The translations under genes and the position numbers were made by a program. The notes beneath the pieces are model-generated. The model searched no databases, was not told where the DNA came from, and saw nothing but the letters and a program-made list of their open reading frames with translations. From Aristaeella hokkaidonensis (lineage in GTDB: Bacteria > Bacillota > Clostridia > Christensenellales > Aristaeellaceae), in the NCBI RefSeq assembly GCF_018128945.1, contig NZ_CP068393.1, positions 1 to 64,000 of the forward strand: a DNA stretch of 64,000 nucleotides, read 5' to 3'. Positions within the stretch are counted from its first letter, which is position 1. Each line of letters begins with the position of its first letter. Shown one piece after another: positions 7,802 through 16,171 of this stretch.

Positions 7802-8188
7802 TTACTGATTGCCGGCGTTTTTGCGGTTTTCGTAATCTTCCAGAGCGGACTTGATGGCTTCCTCGGCCAGGACGGAACAGTGGATCTTGTGGGCGGGAAG
7901 GCCGTCCAGCGCTTCCGTGACCGCTTTGTTGGTGAGGGTTCTGACTTCGGACAGGGGCTTACCCTTGATCATCTCCGTAGCCATGGAGCTGGAGGCAATG
8001 GCGCTGCCGCAGCCGAAGGTTTCGAACTTTACATCTTCAACGATATCATCCTTGATTTTCAGGTACATCTTCATGATGTCCCCGCATTTTGCGTTACCGA
8101 CTTCACCGATAGCGTTGGCATCCTCAATGACGCCGACATTCCGGGGATGAAGGAAATGATCCATAACTTTTTCACTGTACAGTGCCAT
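7802..8188 (-). CDS. iscU: Iron-sulfur cluster assembly scaffold IscU/NifU
   Basis: This 128-residue IscU-type scaffold assembles Fe-S clusters from sulfur delivered by IscS. The three ligand cysteines are present at about C35 (NAKCGD), C60 (FGCGSA) and C104 (KIHCS), with the N-terminal MALYSEKVMDHF helix region typical of NifU-N/IscU proteins. It lies 17 bp downstream of iscS with a good GGAGG site and shares its promoter. No HscA/HscB/ferredoxin genes are nearby, which is normal for the minimal clostridial ISC set. Confidence 0.95.
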   Translation of the reverse strand: MALYSEKVMDHFLHPRNVGVIEDANAIGEVGNAKCGDIMKMYLKIKDDIVEDVKFETFGCGSAIASSSMATEMIKGKPLSEVRTLTNKAVTEALDGLPAHKIHCSVLAEEAIKSALEDYENRKNAGNQ

Positions 8189-8205
8189 ATGCTTATCCTC
8201 CTGAA

Positions 8206-9393
8206 TTACAGAATAAAGGGTGTTTTGCCGCTCTGCAGGTCCCGCCAGACAGGTGAGAAACCACGAAGGTAGGAGACGACATCTTTGACGGCGGAAATGA
8301 TGTATTCCACGTCCTCCGGTGTGTTTTCCCGACCAAGCGTCAGACGCAGGGACCCGTGGGCCACATCATGGACCCGGCCGATGGCGAGAAGCACATGGCT
8401 GGGATCCAGGGAACCGGAAGTGCAGGCACTGCCGGAAGAAGCGCTGATGCCCTTTTCATCCAGCAGGAGCAGGAGAGATTCGCCTTCGATGCCCTCAAAG
8501 CAGAAGCTGACGTTTCCGGGAAGCCGCTTTTCTGCGTCCCCGTTCAGGGCAGAATGAGGGATCTCTTTCAGGCCGGCGATCAGCCGGTCCCGGAGTCCTG
8601 TAAGGCGGATCGCTTCCGCATCCCGTTCGGCAACCGTTTCCTTGAGGGCGGCAGCCATACCTACAATGCCGGGCAGGTTTTCCGTGCCGGCGCGCTTGCC
8701 TTTTTCCTGGGCGCCGCCGTTGATCAGCGGGAGAAGCGGGACGCCCTTGCGTGCATAGAGGAAACCAACGCCCTTCGGCCCGTGGAATTTATGAGAGGAG
8801 GCGGAAAGATAGTCGATATTTTCCGCCTGCACGTCAATGGAAAGCGGGCCGACGGCCTGAACGGCATCCGTATGGAAGAGCACCTGGTGTGCCCGGCAGA
8901 CGGCGCCGATTTCCCGGATTGGCTGAATGGTGCCGATCTCGTTGTTGGCGTACATGACGGTAACAAGGCAGGTTTCCGGACGGAGGGCGGCCTCGACTTC
9001 CTCCGGACGGATCACACCGTTTTCATGCACATCCAGCAGGGTGACTTCAAACCCTTCCGTTTTCAGCTGCTCCAGGGTATGGAGCACGGCGTGATGTTCA
9101 AAGGCGGTGGAAATGATGTGGTTCTTTCCTTTTTTCTTTCCCGCAAGGGCGGCGGAACGGATCGCCTGATTATCGGCTTCGCTGCCGCCGGAGGTGAAAT
9201 AGATTTCCCGGGACTCCGCGTGGATCACGGATGCAATATCCTCCCGGGCCTGTTCCAGTACTTCTTTAGCTTGCTGACCGATACGGTACAGGCTGGAGGG
9301 ATTTCCGTAATACTCCCGCATACAACGGGTCATAGCTTCAATGGCCGCCTCACTCATGGCGGTGGTCGCGGCGTGATCCGCGTAAATGCTCAT
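8206..9393 (-). CDS. iscS: Cysteine desulfurase IscS/NifS
   Basis: A 395-residue PLP-dependent cysteine desulfurase that supplies persulfide sulfur to IscU. YADHAATT opens the protein, the PLP lysine is at about K202 in SSHKFHGPKG, and the mobile-loop catalytic cysteine is about C324 in SSGSACTSG. AAGGAG precedes the start. It is the first gene of the iscS-iscU operon, driven by a consensus promoter overlapping a candidate Rrf2 operator. Some clostridial NifS paralogues serve tRNA thiolation; adjacency to iscU supports the cluster-assembly role. Confidence 0.95.
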   Translation of the reverse strand: MSIYADHAATTAMSEAAIEAMTRCMREYYGNPSSLYRIGQQAKEVLEQAREDIASVIHAESREIYFTSGGSEADNQAIRSAALAGKKKGKNHIISTAFEHHAVLHTLEQLKTEGFEVTLLDVHENGVIRPEEVEAALRPETCLVTVMYANNEIGTIQPIREIGAVCRAHQVLFHTDAVQAVGPLSIDVQAENIDYLSASSHKFHGPKGVGFLYARKGVPLLPLINGGAQEKGKRAGTENLPGIVGMAAALKETVAERDAEAIRLTGLRDRLIAGLKEIPHSALNGDAEKRLPGNVSFCFEGIEGESLLLLLDEKGISASSGSACTSGSLDPSHVLLAIGRVHDVAHGSLRLTLGRENTPEDVEYIISAVKDVVSYLRGFSPVWRDLQSGKTPFIL

Positions 9394-9437
9394 TCAGGCA
9401 ACTCCTTTAGTCATCATAGTGGGTGAATCCACAGGAG

Positions 9438-9470
9438 ATTATATTTCCTTTAACCTACTATGTCAATAGG
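9438..9470 (-). promoter_or_regulatory. iscS promoter with overlapping candidate Rrf2 operator
   Basis: On the minus strand, TTGACA (9466-9461) and TATAAT (9443-9438) are separated by exactly 17 bp: a full consensus sigma-A promoter. CCTA-N9-TAGG (9454-9470) overlaps the -35. A CCTA-N8-TAGG partner lies over the rrf2 promoter, so both may be bound by the Rrf2 protein. Confidence 0.8.
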
Positions 9471-9528
9471 AGAATAGAAGGAAAAAGATAATTCTTCTTT
9501 TGACATCGGACAATACGCGGAGCAGCGA

Positions 9529-10290
9529 TTAATCGGCTGTGCTAAAGTATTCCCTGACGATTTTGTATGATGTGTCCAGGAAGTCTTCTATCCGGCTGTG
9601 TTTGTTATAACACTCCATTATACGATCCATAATGCTTACACCGGTGAGCTTATCTTTTTCATAAAACAGCGGATAGGCTTTGTTTTCATACAGGGTATGA
9701 TGCTTTACCCGTTCATCGTTCAGTGTGGGATCCACAATGATTTCTTCAAGATACCAGAGCGGATCCGGCCAAACAGGTTCCGCACATTGGCTGCCATGCA
9801 TTTCCTTCCATTTTTGAAAGAAAATCATATGGTTTATTTCATGAACTGCTCCGGAAAAAACACGTTCTTCATCCTGATATGAAACATAAAAGCACATTTC
9901 TTCCGTACTTCTGGGGTAAAACGGCAGATATCCTACGAAACAGTGAATCTGCGGATGGGAAGCTTTCCACTCATAATGGAACAGTTTGCATTCGGCCTCT
10001 ATAAAATCACGGATAAAACTGTCAAAGACATCCTGAAAATGCTGTATCCGGATTTCAATTTCCGGTCTGTGGTTCCAAAGGCGTTCCCGAACTGCCCGTC
10101 GGACGATCTCATCCCGCACCTTTTCGTCTTCGACACTACGGATGTCTTTGAGCTCGGGATAAAGGAGAATGGTTTTGTCATAGAACGGACGGGTCGTGTT
10201 TCCCGCTTTTTCTTTACTCAGATAATTCTGAATGAATCGGGCATTTGTCTCCGGATCAATCATTGAGACTTTCACTTCAGGAATGAACAT
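9529..10290 (-). CDS. Uncharacterised protein with HExxH zinc-peptidase motif
   Basis: A 253-residue protein of unknown family. A central HEINH motif (in GAVHEINHMIFF, near residue 150) matches the zincin HExxH signature, and a downstream EEIIVD about 33 residues later could supply the third ligand as in gluzincins. There is no signal peptide, so it is probably cytoplasmic. The start is supported by CGGAGG. It lies between the iscS operon and the divergent rrf2 gene, with no clear functional link. Metalloprotease activity is inferred from the motif only. Confidence 0.7.
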   Translation of the reverse strand: MFIPEVKVSMIDPETNARFIQNYLSKEKAGNTTRPFYDKTILLYPELKDIRSVEDEKVRDEIVRRAVRERLWNHRPEIEIRIQHFQDVFDSFIRDFIEAECKLFHYEWKASHPQIHCFVGYLPFYPRSTEEMCFYVSYQDEERVFSGAVHEINHMIFFQKWKEMHGSQCAEPVWPDPLWYLEEIIVDPTLNDERVKHHTLYENKAYPLFYEKDKLTGVSIMDRIMECYNKHSRIEDFLDTSYKIVREYFSTAD

Positions 10291-10370
10291 TGTAACCTCC
10301 GTCAGAGTCCATCTATTGAACAGCTTGTTGAATTATATCACAGAGAAGGGGAGTTTTAATATTCAGATGC

Positions 10371-10438
10371 CAGTGATGAGTGAAGAGTGAAGAGATGCCG
10401 CTGCGGCGGCAGTGAAAAGTGATGAGTGAAGGGTGAAG
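10371..10438. repeat. GTGAAGAGT-type repeat with embedded hairpin
   Basis: GTGA(A/T)GAGTG units flank a small hairpin (TGCCGC...GCGGCA, near 10396-10411). An almost identical hairpin-plus-linker arrangement is found at 12101-12120. Confidence 0.6.
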
Positions 10439-10459
10439 ATTCGCCCTTGGGGCGAATCT
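10437..10459. promoter_or_regulatory. Hairpin abutting the rrf2 -35
   Basis: A perfect 10-bp stem (10437-10446 with 10450-10459), loop TTG, ends on the first base of the rrf2 -35. It may insulate the promoter from upstream transcription or be another unit of the repeat family. Confidence 0.45.
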
Positions 10460-10490
10460 TGACAACCCACTTACCCTACGGTAAAATAGG
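10459..10490 (+). promoter_or_regulatory. rrf2 promoter with candidate operator
   Basis: TTGACA (10459-10464), a 17-bp spacer and TAAAAT (10482-10487) form a strong promoter. CCTA-N8-TAGG (10475-10490) covers the -10 and matches the site at the iscS promoter, consistent with autoregulation. Confidence 0.75.
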
Positions 10491-10517
10491 CAATAAAACT
10501 TTTCGGGGGGATTATCT

Positions 10518-10916
10518 ATGATTTCCACAAAGGGCCGTTATGCACTCAGGGTGATGCTTGACCTGGCAGAGCACGATAAAGGTCAGCCTGTACCGCTGAA
10601 GGATATTGCGGAGAGGCAGGGGATCTCCAAGAAATATCTGGAGATCATCGTGAAGGACCTGGTGGACGGAAAGCTCGTAAAGGGCGCCAGCGGCAAAGGC
10701 GGCGGCTATGTGCTGCTGCGGAAGCCGGACGAATACTCTGTCGGAGAGATTGTGGAACGGATGGAGGGAACCCTTGCGCCGGTGGCTTGCCTGCAGAAGG
10801 ATGCGGAGGTATGTCCGAAGGTGGCAAGCTGTGCGACACTGCCCCTGTGGCAGGAACTGGATCAGCTGGTACATGATTTCCTGTATCAGAAGAAGCTGAC
10901 GGACCTTATAAAGTAA
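10518..10916 (+). CDS. Rrf2 family regulator (IscR-like)
   Basis: A 132-residue Rrf2-family winged-helix regulator. The N-terminus MISTKGRYALRVMLDLA is diagnostic, and the HTH and wing (KDIAERQGISKKYLE, KGGGYVL) occupy residues about 25-70. Three cysteines (C91, C99, C105; C-x7-C-x5-C) match the [2Fe-2S]-ligating cluster of IscR rather than the cysteine-free CymR. It therefore probably senses Fe-S status and represses iscS-iscU, supported by a shared dyad at both promoters. It stands about 1.1 kb upstream of iscS, divergently oriented, with one unrelated gene between. Confidence 0.88.
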   Translation: MISTKGRYALRVMLDLAEHDKGQPVPLKDIAERQGISKKYLEIIVKDLVDGKLVKGASGKGGGYVLLRKPDEYSVGEIVERMEGTLAPVACLQKDAEVCPKVASCATLPLWQELDQLVHDFLYQKKLTDLIK

Positions 10917-10919
10917 TGG

Positions 10920-10949
10920 AAAAGACAGCTTCTGGTGAAGCTGTCTTTT
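10920..10949 (+). terminator. rrf2 terminator
   Basis: A perfect 13-bp stem (10920-10932 with 10937-10949), loop TGGT, ends in CTTTT. It lies 4 bp after the stop codon. Confidence 0.85.
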
Positions 10950-10951
10950 CC

Positions 10952-11019
10952 TAATGAATACTTAAGACTGAATAATGAAAAATGGCAGAAAAAACGCTTC
11001 CGGAACCGGAAGCGTTTTT
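10952..11019. repeat. Composite terminator repeat, copy 2
   Basis: TAATGAATACTTAAGACTG, then AATGGCAGAAAAA and a 14-bp stem (10990-11003 with 11006-11019) with A and T tracts on both sides. It is a bidirectional terminator between rrf2 and purC, built like the copies at 7700 and 24664. Confidence 0.7.
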
Positions 11020-11033
11020 GAGTATTCAGATAC

Positions 11034-11059
11034 CAGTGAAGAGTGTAGAGTGTAGAGTT
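11034..11059. repeat. GTGAAGAGT-type repeat
   Basis: CAGTGAAGAGTG followed by TAGAGTG units, just before the purC stop codon. The preceding TATTCAGATACCAGTGA is nearly identical to the block before the repeat at 10371. Confidence 0.55.
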
Positions 11060-11071
11060 CGTTTAACAGAA

Positions 11072-11782
11072 TCAGGCTTCTGTTAAACGACGCATAATCT
11101 CCTGATAGGCTTCCTCGACACCGCCCATGTCGCGGCGGAAGCGGTCTTTGTCCAGCTTTTCGTTGGTCTTGCTGTCCCAGAGACGGCAGGTGTCGGGACT
11201 GATTTCATCGGCCAGGACGATGGTGCCGTCGGACAGGCGGCCGAACTCCAGTTTGAAGTCCACCAGGGTCACGCCAACGTGCTTCCAGATGGCTTTCAGC
11301 TCTTCATTGACCGCGAAAGCGTACTTTTTGATGGTCTCAATCTCTTCCTTGGTGGCGAGCTTGAGAGCCAGCGCATGATATTCATTGATCAGGGGATCGC
11401 CCAAATCATCATTCTTATAGGAGAATTCGATGGTCGGCGCGTCGAAGACGATGCCTTCCTCTACGCCGTAGCGCTTGGAGAAGGAGCCGGCGGAGATGTT
11501 ACGGATGATCACTTCCAGCGGAACGATGGAAACTTTCTTAACGAGGGTTTCCCGCTCACTGAGTTCCTTTACGAAATGGGTAGGAATGCCTTTCTTCTCG
11601 AGCCGCTGCATCAGCAGATTGCTCATGTGGTTGTTGATGACACCCTTGCCCTGAATGGTGCCCTTTTTCAGACCGTTGAAAGCAGTCGCATCGTCCTTGT
11701 AATCGACGATCAGCAGTTCGGGATCATCCGTGCTGAATACCTTCTTGGCCTTTCCTTCATAAAGCTGTTCACCCTTGATCAT
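11072..11782 (-). CDS. purC: SAICAR synthase (PurC)
   Basis: The 236-residue enzyme joins aspartate to CAIR with ATP in purine biosynthesis. The family features are clear: [10 protein letters not shown] near the N-terminus, the phosphate-binding [12 protein letters not shown] region (near 37), the signature [17 protein letters not shown] (near 90) and VDFKLEFG with [10 protein letters not shown] (near 175-200). The length equals that of typical bacterial PurC. GGAGGG precedes the start. It stands alone, away from other pur genes, with its own promoter. Confidence 0.96.
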   Translation of the reverse strand: MIKGEQLYEGKAKKVFSTDDPELLIVDYKDDATAFNGLKKGTIQGKGVINNHMSNLLMQRLEKKGIPTHFVKELSERETLVKKVSIVPLEVIIRNISAGSFSKRYGVEEGIVFDAPTIEFSYKNDDLGDPLINEYHALALKLATKEEIETIKKYAFAVNEELKAIWKHVGVTLVDFKLEFGRLSDGTIVLADEISPDTCRLWDSKTNEKLDKDRFRRDMGGVEEAYQEIMRRLTEA

Positions 11783-11816
11783 GCCTGCGCCCTCCTGCGT
11801 GATTTTTTACGGGAGC

Positions 11817-11844
11817 ATTATACTGCACAGGGGAATAATGTCAA
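11817..11844 (-). promoter_or_regulatory. purC promoter
   Basis: On the minus strand, TTGACA (11844-11839) and TATAAT (11822-11817) are separated by 16 bp, giving a leader of about 30 nt. That is too short for a purine or ZTP riboswitch. Confidence 0.8.
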
Positions 11845-11970
11845 GGGCTCGGACGGTTCCTTCTTTGTATCGTAGAGCAATCTGCAGGATACTCTCCCAA
11901 TGATAGAACCCGGGCGGGAAATTGACTGTACGGAACGGTACAGATGGGCGGAAAGAGACCATTTGCCACC
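11845..11970. other. Non-coding gap upstream of glmS
   Basis: No convincing ORF. It holds a small hairpin (CTGTAC...GTACAG, 11928-11945) and several short complementary patches. It does not match glmS ribozyme, ZTP, purine or T-box consensus elements as I know them. It could be part of an uncharacterised RNA. Confidence 0.4.
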
Positions 11971-11999
11971 TTGACAGGAGAGCCTTTCAGTGATAGCAT
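11971..11999 (+). promoter_or_regulatory. Promoter of a very short transcript upstream of glmS
   Basis: TTGACA (11971-11976), a 17-bp spacer and TAGCAT (11994-11999). The predicted start is only a few bases before the terminator at 12007, so termination there would give an RNA of about 50 nt; readthrough would reach glmS. Confidence 0.55.
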
Positions 12000-12006
12000 A
12001 CGGACA

Positions 12007-12053
12007 GCAGGGCAAGGGCGTCAGGCAGACGTTGTGCCCTGCGCTCTTTTTTT
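12007..12053 (+). terminator. Terminator directly after the promoter at 11971
   Basis: An outer 8-bp stem (12007-12014 with 12035-12042) and inner 4-bp stem are followed by a run of seven T from 12047. It could be an attenuator of glmS or the body of a small RNA. Confidence 0.6.
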
Positions 12054-12078
12054 GTTTGTTTCGGAGCTCTGGGGTTAC

Positions 12079-12175
12079 GGTGAAGAGTGTAGAGTGAAAA
12101 GATGCCGCTAAAGCGGCAGTGCAGAGAGACCAGTGAAGAGTGAAGAGTGTAGAGTTGCCGCTTTTATGGCGGTGA
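12079..12175. repeat. GTGAAGAGT-type repeat with two hairpins
   Basis: GTGAAGAGTGTAGAGTG blocks alternate with hairpins whose arms are TGCCGC/GCGGCA (near 12102-12119) and TGCCGC/GGCGGT (near 12154-12173). It fills the glmS leader. Confidence 0.6.
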
Positions 12176-12203
12176 TGGGCAGTGAAAAGGAGAGAAAAGC
12201 GGC

Positions 12204-14072
12204 ATGTGCGGAATAGTGGGTTATACGGGACATGTTCAGGCGGCACCGATCCTGCTGGATGGACTGGCAAGACTGGAATACCGGGGCTATGACTCGGCCG
12301 GACTGGCTGTACGTGACGGAACGGCGCCGGCGGAAGTTGTAAAAGCCACCGGCAAGCTGTATCACCTGGCCGATAAAACAGACCAGGGGCGCGCACTGCC
12401 CGGCAACTGCGGTATCGGCCATACGCGGTGGGCAACCCACGGAGACCCCAGCATGGTGAACGCGCATCCGCATGTGAGCGGCAACTGCACAGGTTCCGGA
12501 TGCGGACCGGTGGAGAGCGACGTGGTGGGCGTACATAACGGCATCATTGAAAACTTCACGGAACTGAAGGAAAAACTGCTGCGTCATGATTATGCTTTCT
12601 ACAGTGACACCGACACTGAAGTGGCAGTAAAACTGGTGGATTACTACTATAAAAAATATAAGATCGGTCCGGTGGACGCCATTACCCGGGCTATGGTCCG
12701 GATCCGGGGCAGTTATGCCCTGGCGCTCATGTTCAAGGATTATCCGGATGAGATCTTTGTGGCCCGGAAGGATTCCCCGCTGGTAATCGGCACGGCAGAC
12801 GGCGCTTCCTATCTTGCATCGGACGTACCAGCGATCCTGAAATACACACGGAACGTATATTACATTGATAATTTGCAGGTCGGACGGATCAGTGCCGGCA
12901 GTGTGAAATTCTATGACCTGAACGGAGACGAGATTCAGCTGCCGCTGACCGAGATCACCTGGGATGCCGCAGCGGCGGAAAAGGATGGATATGAGCATTT
13001 CATGCTCAAGGAAATCCATGAGCAGCCCAAGGCGGTCAGGGATACGCTGAACAGCCTGGTGAAGGACGGAAAGATTACCCTGGAAGAGACCGGCCTGACT
13101 GACGATATGCTCCGGCAGGTCAGCCGGGTGGATATCGTGGCCTGTGGCTCCGCATGGCATGTGGGTATGGCTTCACAGTACGTCATCGAGGATCTGGTGA
13201 AAGTTCCTGTGCGGGTGGAGCTGGCCTCCGAATACCGGTACCGCAGCATTCCCGTGGCACCGGATACGCTGGTGATTGTCATTTCCCAGAGCGGTGAAAC
13301 CGCGGACAGCCTGGCGGCTTTGCGTGTGGCCAAGGAACGGGGAGCCATGACGCTGGCAGTGGTCAATGTGATCGGATCCACCATTGCGCGGGAGGCAGAT
13401 CATACGCTGTATACGCTGGCCGGGCCGGAAATCGCCGTGGCAACCACCAAGGCTTACAGCGCCCAGCTGATTGCCATGGACGTGCTGGCGGTGAAGATGG
13501 CGGCGGTTAAAGAGCAGATTACGGAAGAGCAGGTAGCCGGGTTCCTGGAAGCGCTGAATGCGATTCCGGAGCAGATCGGCCGGGTGCTGGAAGAAAAGCA
13601 GCGGCTGCAGTGGTTCTCCTCCAAGATCGCAAATACGCATGATATTTTCTTCATCGGCCGCGGGCTGGACTACGCGATCAGCCTGGAAGGCAGCCTGAAG
13701 ATGAAAGAGATCAGCTATATTCATTCCGAGGCTTATGCGGCAGGCGAGCTGAAACATGGAACGATCAGCCTGATTGAACAGAACACCCTGGTGATCGGCG
13801 TGCTGACACAGGGCAGCCTGTTTGAAAAGACACTGTCGAATATGCTGGAGTGCAAGAGCCGCGGCGCATACCTGATGGGTGTGACCACGAATGGCAATTT
13901 CTCCGTGGAGGACTCCGTGAACTTTACGGTTTATGTACCGAAGACGGACGAACACTTTATCGCGTCGCTGGCCATTGTTCCCCTGCAGCTGCTGGGTTAC
14001 TACACCAGCGTGAACAGGGGCCTGGACGTGGATAAGCCGAGGAACCTGGCAAAGAGCGTCACGGTTGAATGA
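12204..14072 (+). CDS. glmS: Glutamine-fructose-6-phosphate aminotransferase
   Basis: This 622-residue enzyme makes glucosamine-6-phosphate from fructose-6-phosphate and glutamine, the first step of UDP-GlcNAc and peptidoglycan synthesis. The N-terminal class II glutaminase begins MCGIVGYTG with catalytic Cys2 and has the ARLEYRGYDSAGLA and GIGHTRWATHG motifs. Two SIS sugar-isomerase domains follow (VACGSAWHVG and ISQSGETADSLAAL in the first; FFIGRGLDYAISLEGSLKMKEISYIHSEA in the second). It ends KPRNLAKSVTVE as expected. AAGGAG is about 11 nt upstream. No glmS ribozyme consensus is seen in the leader. Confidence 0.97.
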   Translation: MCGIVGYTGHVQAAPILLDGLARLEYRGYDSAGLAVRDGTAPAEVVKATGKLYHLADKTDQGRALPGNCGIGHTRWATHGDPSMVNAHPHVSGNCTGSGCGPVESDVVGVHNGIIENFTELKEKLLRHDYAFYSDTDTEVAVKLVDYYYKKYKIGPVDAITRAMVRIRGSYALALMFKDYPDEIFVARKDSPLVIGTADGASYLASDVPAILKYTRNVYYIDNLQVGRISAGSVKFYDLNGDEIQLPLTEITWDAAAAEKDGYEHFMLKEIHEQPKAVRDTLNSLVKDGKITLEETGLTDDMLRQVSRVDIVACGSAWHVGMASQYVIEDLVKVPVRVELASEYRYRSIPVAPDTLVIVISQSGETADSLAALRVAKERGAMTLAVVNVIGSTIAREADHTLYTLAGPEIAVATTKAYSAQLIAMDVLAVKMAAVKEQITEEQVAGFLEALNAIPEQIGRVLEEKQRLQWFSSKIANTHDIFFIGRGLDYAISLEGSLKMKEISYIHSEAYAAGELKHGTISLIEQNTLVIGVLTQGSLFEKTLSNMLECKSRGAYLMGVTTNGNFSVEDSVNFTVYVPKTDEHFIASLAIVPLQLLGYYTSVNRGLDVDKPRNLAKSVTVE

Positions 14073-14086
14073 TAAAGAATGAAATC

Positions 14087-14184
14087 AATCCGCTTTGCGG
14101 ATTTGTGAAATATTGAGCCGCAGTGCGGCACAATGTGAAATGCTGCTTCGCAACATGAAATATTCGCCTTATGGCGAATGTTTT
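14087..14184. repeat. Hairpin array with TGAAATAT linkers
   Basis: Four successive small hairpins: AATCCGC/GCGGATT (14087-14103), GCCGC/GCGGC (14117-14129), an imperfect TGC/GCA hairpin, and ATTCGCC/GGCGAAT (14162-14179). They are joined by TGTGAAAT or ATGAAATAT. Stems differ in sequence but each pairs with itself. The last is followed by GTTTTA and may terminate glmS. Confidence 0.65.
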
Positions 14185-14256
14185 AGTTGGTTATAAAACA
14201 GATATATTCCCGAATGGGATTATGGACAGGGACAGAATAGTGCAGAGGTGGAAAGT

Positions 14257-15855
14257 ATGACGAAGTATATTTTTGTTACCGGCGGTGTGGTTTCTGGTCT
14301 GGGCAAAGGCATTACGGCAGCTTCCCTGGGACGGCTGCTGAAGGCAAGAGGGATAAAAGTTGCGGCCCAGAAGCTGGATCCGTATATCAATACGGACCCC
14401 GGAACCATGAGTCCTTATCAGCATGGTGAAGTGTACGTGACCGAAGACGGTGCGGAAACCGATCTGGACCTGGGCCATTATGAGCGGTTCATTGATGAGG
14501 ATCTGAACAAGTACTCCAACCTGACCACCGGCAAAGTATACGCAAACGTCATCCAGAAGGAGCGGCAGGGAGGATACCTTGGCTCCACAGTGCAGACGAT
14601 TCCCCATATTACTGATGAAATCAAACGGTTTATTTACCGGGTCGGTGAAAAGACCGACGCAGACGTCGTTATTACTGAGATCGGCGGTACAATCGGCGAT
14701 ATTGAAAGCCAGCCCTTCCTTGAGGCGATCCGAGAGGTTGGCCTGGAAGTGGGCCGGGACAACGCATGTTATATCCATGTGACGCTGGTGCCCTACCTGA
14801 AGGCCAGCGGAGAGCATAAGTCCAAGCCCACCCAGCACAGCGTGAAGGAACTGCAGGGCATGGGTATCAGCCCCAACGTCATCGTGCTGCGGGCGGATGA
14901 GAAGATCACGGACGAAACGATCTTCACCAAGATTGCCCACTTCTGCAACGTGAAAGATGACTGCGTGATTGAAAACACCACGCTGCCGACGCTGTATGCG
15001 GCTCCGTTGATGCTTGAAAAGGCCGGCCTGGCTGCCGTGGTCTGCCGTGAGCTGGGTCTGAAGAGCCCGGCACCGGACCTGAAGGACTGGGAAGACCTGG
15101 TGGAACGGATCGGCCATCAGACCCGGAAGGTGAAAATCGGCCTGGTGGGCAAATACGTGCAGCTGCACGACGCTTATCTGTCTGTGGCAGAAGCCCTGCG
15201 CCATGCCGGATATGCCCAGGACGTGAAGGTTGAAATTGACTGGATTGACTCTGAACGGCTGACAGAAGAAACTGCCGAGGAAATCCTGAGCCCGCTGCAG
15301 GGCATCATTGTGCCCGGCGGCTTTGGAGGACGCGGTATTGAAGGGATGATCCTGGCAGCCCGCTGGGCCCGGGAACACCATGTGCCGTATTTCGGCATCT
15401 GCCTGGGTATGCAGGTGGCGGTCATCGAATTCGCACGGAACGCAGCCGGAATGGAAGGCGCAAACTCCCGTGAGTTTGACGAGAACGCTCCGTACCGGGT
15501 GATTGACTTCATGCCGGGACAGAATGACGAAATTGACAAGGGCGGCACCCTGCGTCTGGGCAGGTATCCCTGCATGCTGGAAGAAGGCACTGTAATCGCA
15601 AAGTGCTATGGAGAAACCCGGATCGGTGAACGCCACCGCCACCGTTATGAATTCGCGAATGAGTACCGTGAAGCGCTGCAGAACGCCGGCCTTTGCCTCT
15701 CCGGCCTTTCTCCGGACGGACGGCTGGTGGAGACCGTGGAGATTTCCGATGAGGACTTCTTCGTGGGTGTTCAGTTCCATCCGGAATTCAAGAGCCGGCC
15801 GAACAAGCCGCACCCGCTGTTCATGGGATTCATCGGGGCCGCAAGCAAACGCTGA
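14257..15855 (+). CDS. pyrG: CTP synthase
   Basis: The 532-residue enzyme aminates UTP to CTP with ATP and glutamine. The synthase domain opens [29 protein letters not shown], with the P-loop and then [20 protein letters not shown] and [11 protein letters not shown]. The class I glutaminase domain carries the nucleophile at about C382 in GICLGMQ and the late [15 protein letters not shown] selects the ATG at 14257 over an in-frame GTG at 14248. The upstream gap is a hairpin array rather than the reiterative-transcription leader known from Bacillus pyrG. Confidence 0.97.
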   Translation: MTKYIFVTGGVVSGLGKGITAASLGRLLKARGIKVAAQKLDPYINTDPGTMSPYQHGEVYVTEDGAETDLDLGHYERFIDEDLNKYSNLTTGKVYANVIQKERQGGYLGSTVQTIPHITDEIKRFIYRVGEKTDADVVITEIGGTIGDIESQPFLEAIREVGLEVGRDNACYIHVTLVPYLKASGEHKSKPTQHSVKELQGMGISPNVIVLRADEKITDETIFTKIAHFCNVKDDCVIENTTLPTLYAAPLMLEKAGLAAVVCRELGLKSPAPDLKDWEDLVERIGHQTRKVKIGLVGKYVQLHDAYLSVAEALRHAGYAQDVKVEIDWIDSERLTEETAEEILSPLQGIIVPGGFGGRGIEGMILAARWAREHHVPYFGICLGMQVAVIEFARNAAGMEGANSREFDENAPYRVIDFMPGQNDEIDKGGTLRLGRYPCMLEEGTVIAKCYGETRIGERHRHRYEFANEYREALQNAGLCLSGLSPDGRLVETVEISDEDFFVGVQFHPEFKSRPNKPHPLFMGFIGAASKR

Positions 15856-15864
15856 ACGGAAATG

Positions 15865-15975
15865 AAATATATTCACGTTGCGAATTTATGAAATATTCGA
15901 CTTTGTCGAATGTGAAATGTTCGGCTGACGCCGAACATGAAATATTGGGCAGCTGTGCACAGCACAGCTGCCCAA
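15865..15975. repeat. Hairpin array with TGAAATAT linkers, ending in a long stem
   Basis: Hairpins ATTC-CG/CGAAT, ATTCGAC/GTCGAAT and GTTCGGC/GCCGAAC are separated by ATGAAATAT or TGTGAAATG. They end in a perfect 14-bp stem (15945-15958 with 15962-15975). Same family as 14087 and 24754. Confidence 0.65.
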
Positions 15976-15991
15976 TGTGATAAATACAGAA

Positions 15992-16020
15992 AATCTCTCC
16001 GGAAGGGAAGATCCTTTTTT
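15992..16020 (+). terminator. pyrG terminator
   Basis: ATCTCTCC, loop GGAA, GGGAAGAT with one mismatch, followed by CCTTTTTT: an intrinsic terminator about 140 bp after pyrG. Confidence 0.65.
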
Positions 16021-16073
16021 ATGCTGGTAAGGCTTTATGCAGGATATGCCGAATAAAAAGCAAACATTTGCAA

Positions 16074-16115
16074 GTTGCACATAGTTTTGCAAATAAGAGT
16101 TGCGCATAATATAAA
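16074..16115 (+). promoter_or_regulatory. Diguanylate cyclase promoter with direct repeats
   Basis: TTGCAA (16087-16092), a 17-bp spacer and TATAAA (16110-16115). GTTGC(A/G)CATA occurs twice, at 16074-16083 and 16099-16108, flanking the -35, which suggests a regulator site. Confidence 0.55.
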
Positions 16116-16171
16116 AAGAGTGCATAATAAGAAAACAAAAACAGGGGAATAAGGAAATAAGGCAGGCCGAC

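Noticed and set aside
11845..12060. glmS ribozyme, T-box or purine/ZTP riboswitch upstream of glmS or purC
   Set aside because: None of the conserved core strings of these RNAs is present, and the purC leader is only about 30 nt.
14087..14184. CRISPR-like array
   Set aside because: Repeats are only 8-9 bp linkers and the 'spacers' are hairpins; no cas genes are near.
14191..15876. 561-codon minus-strand ORF opposite pyrG
   Set aside because: Antisense to a complete CTP synthase; composition is typical of shadow frames in codon-biased genes.
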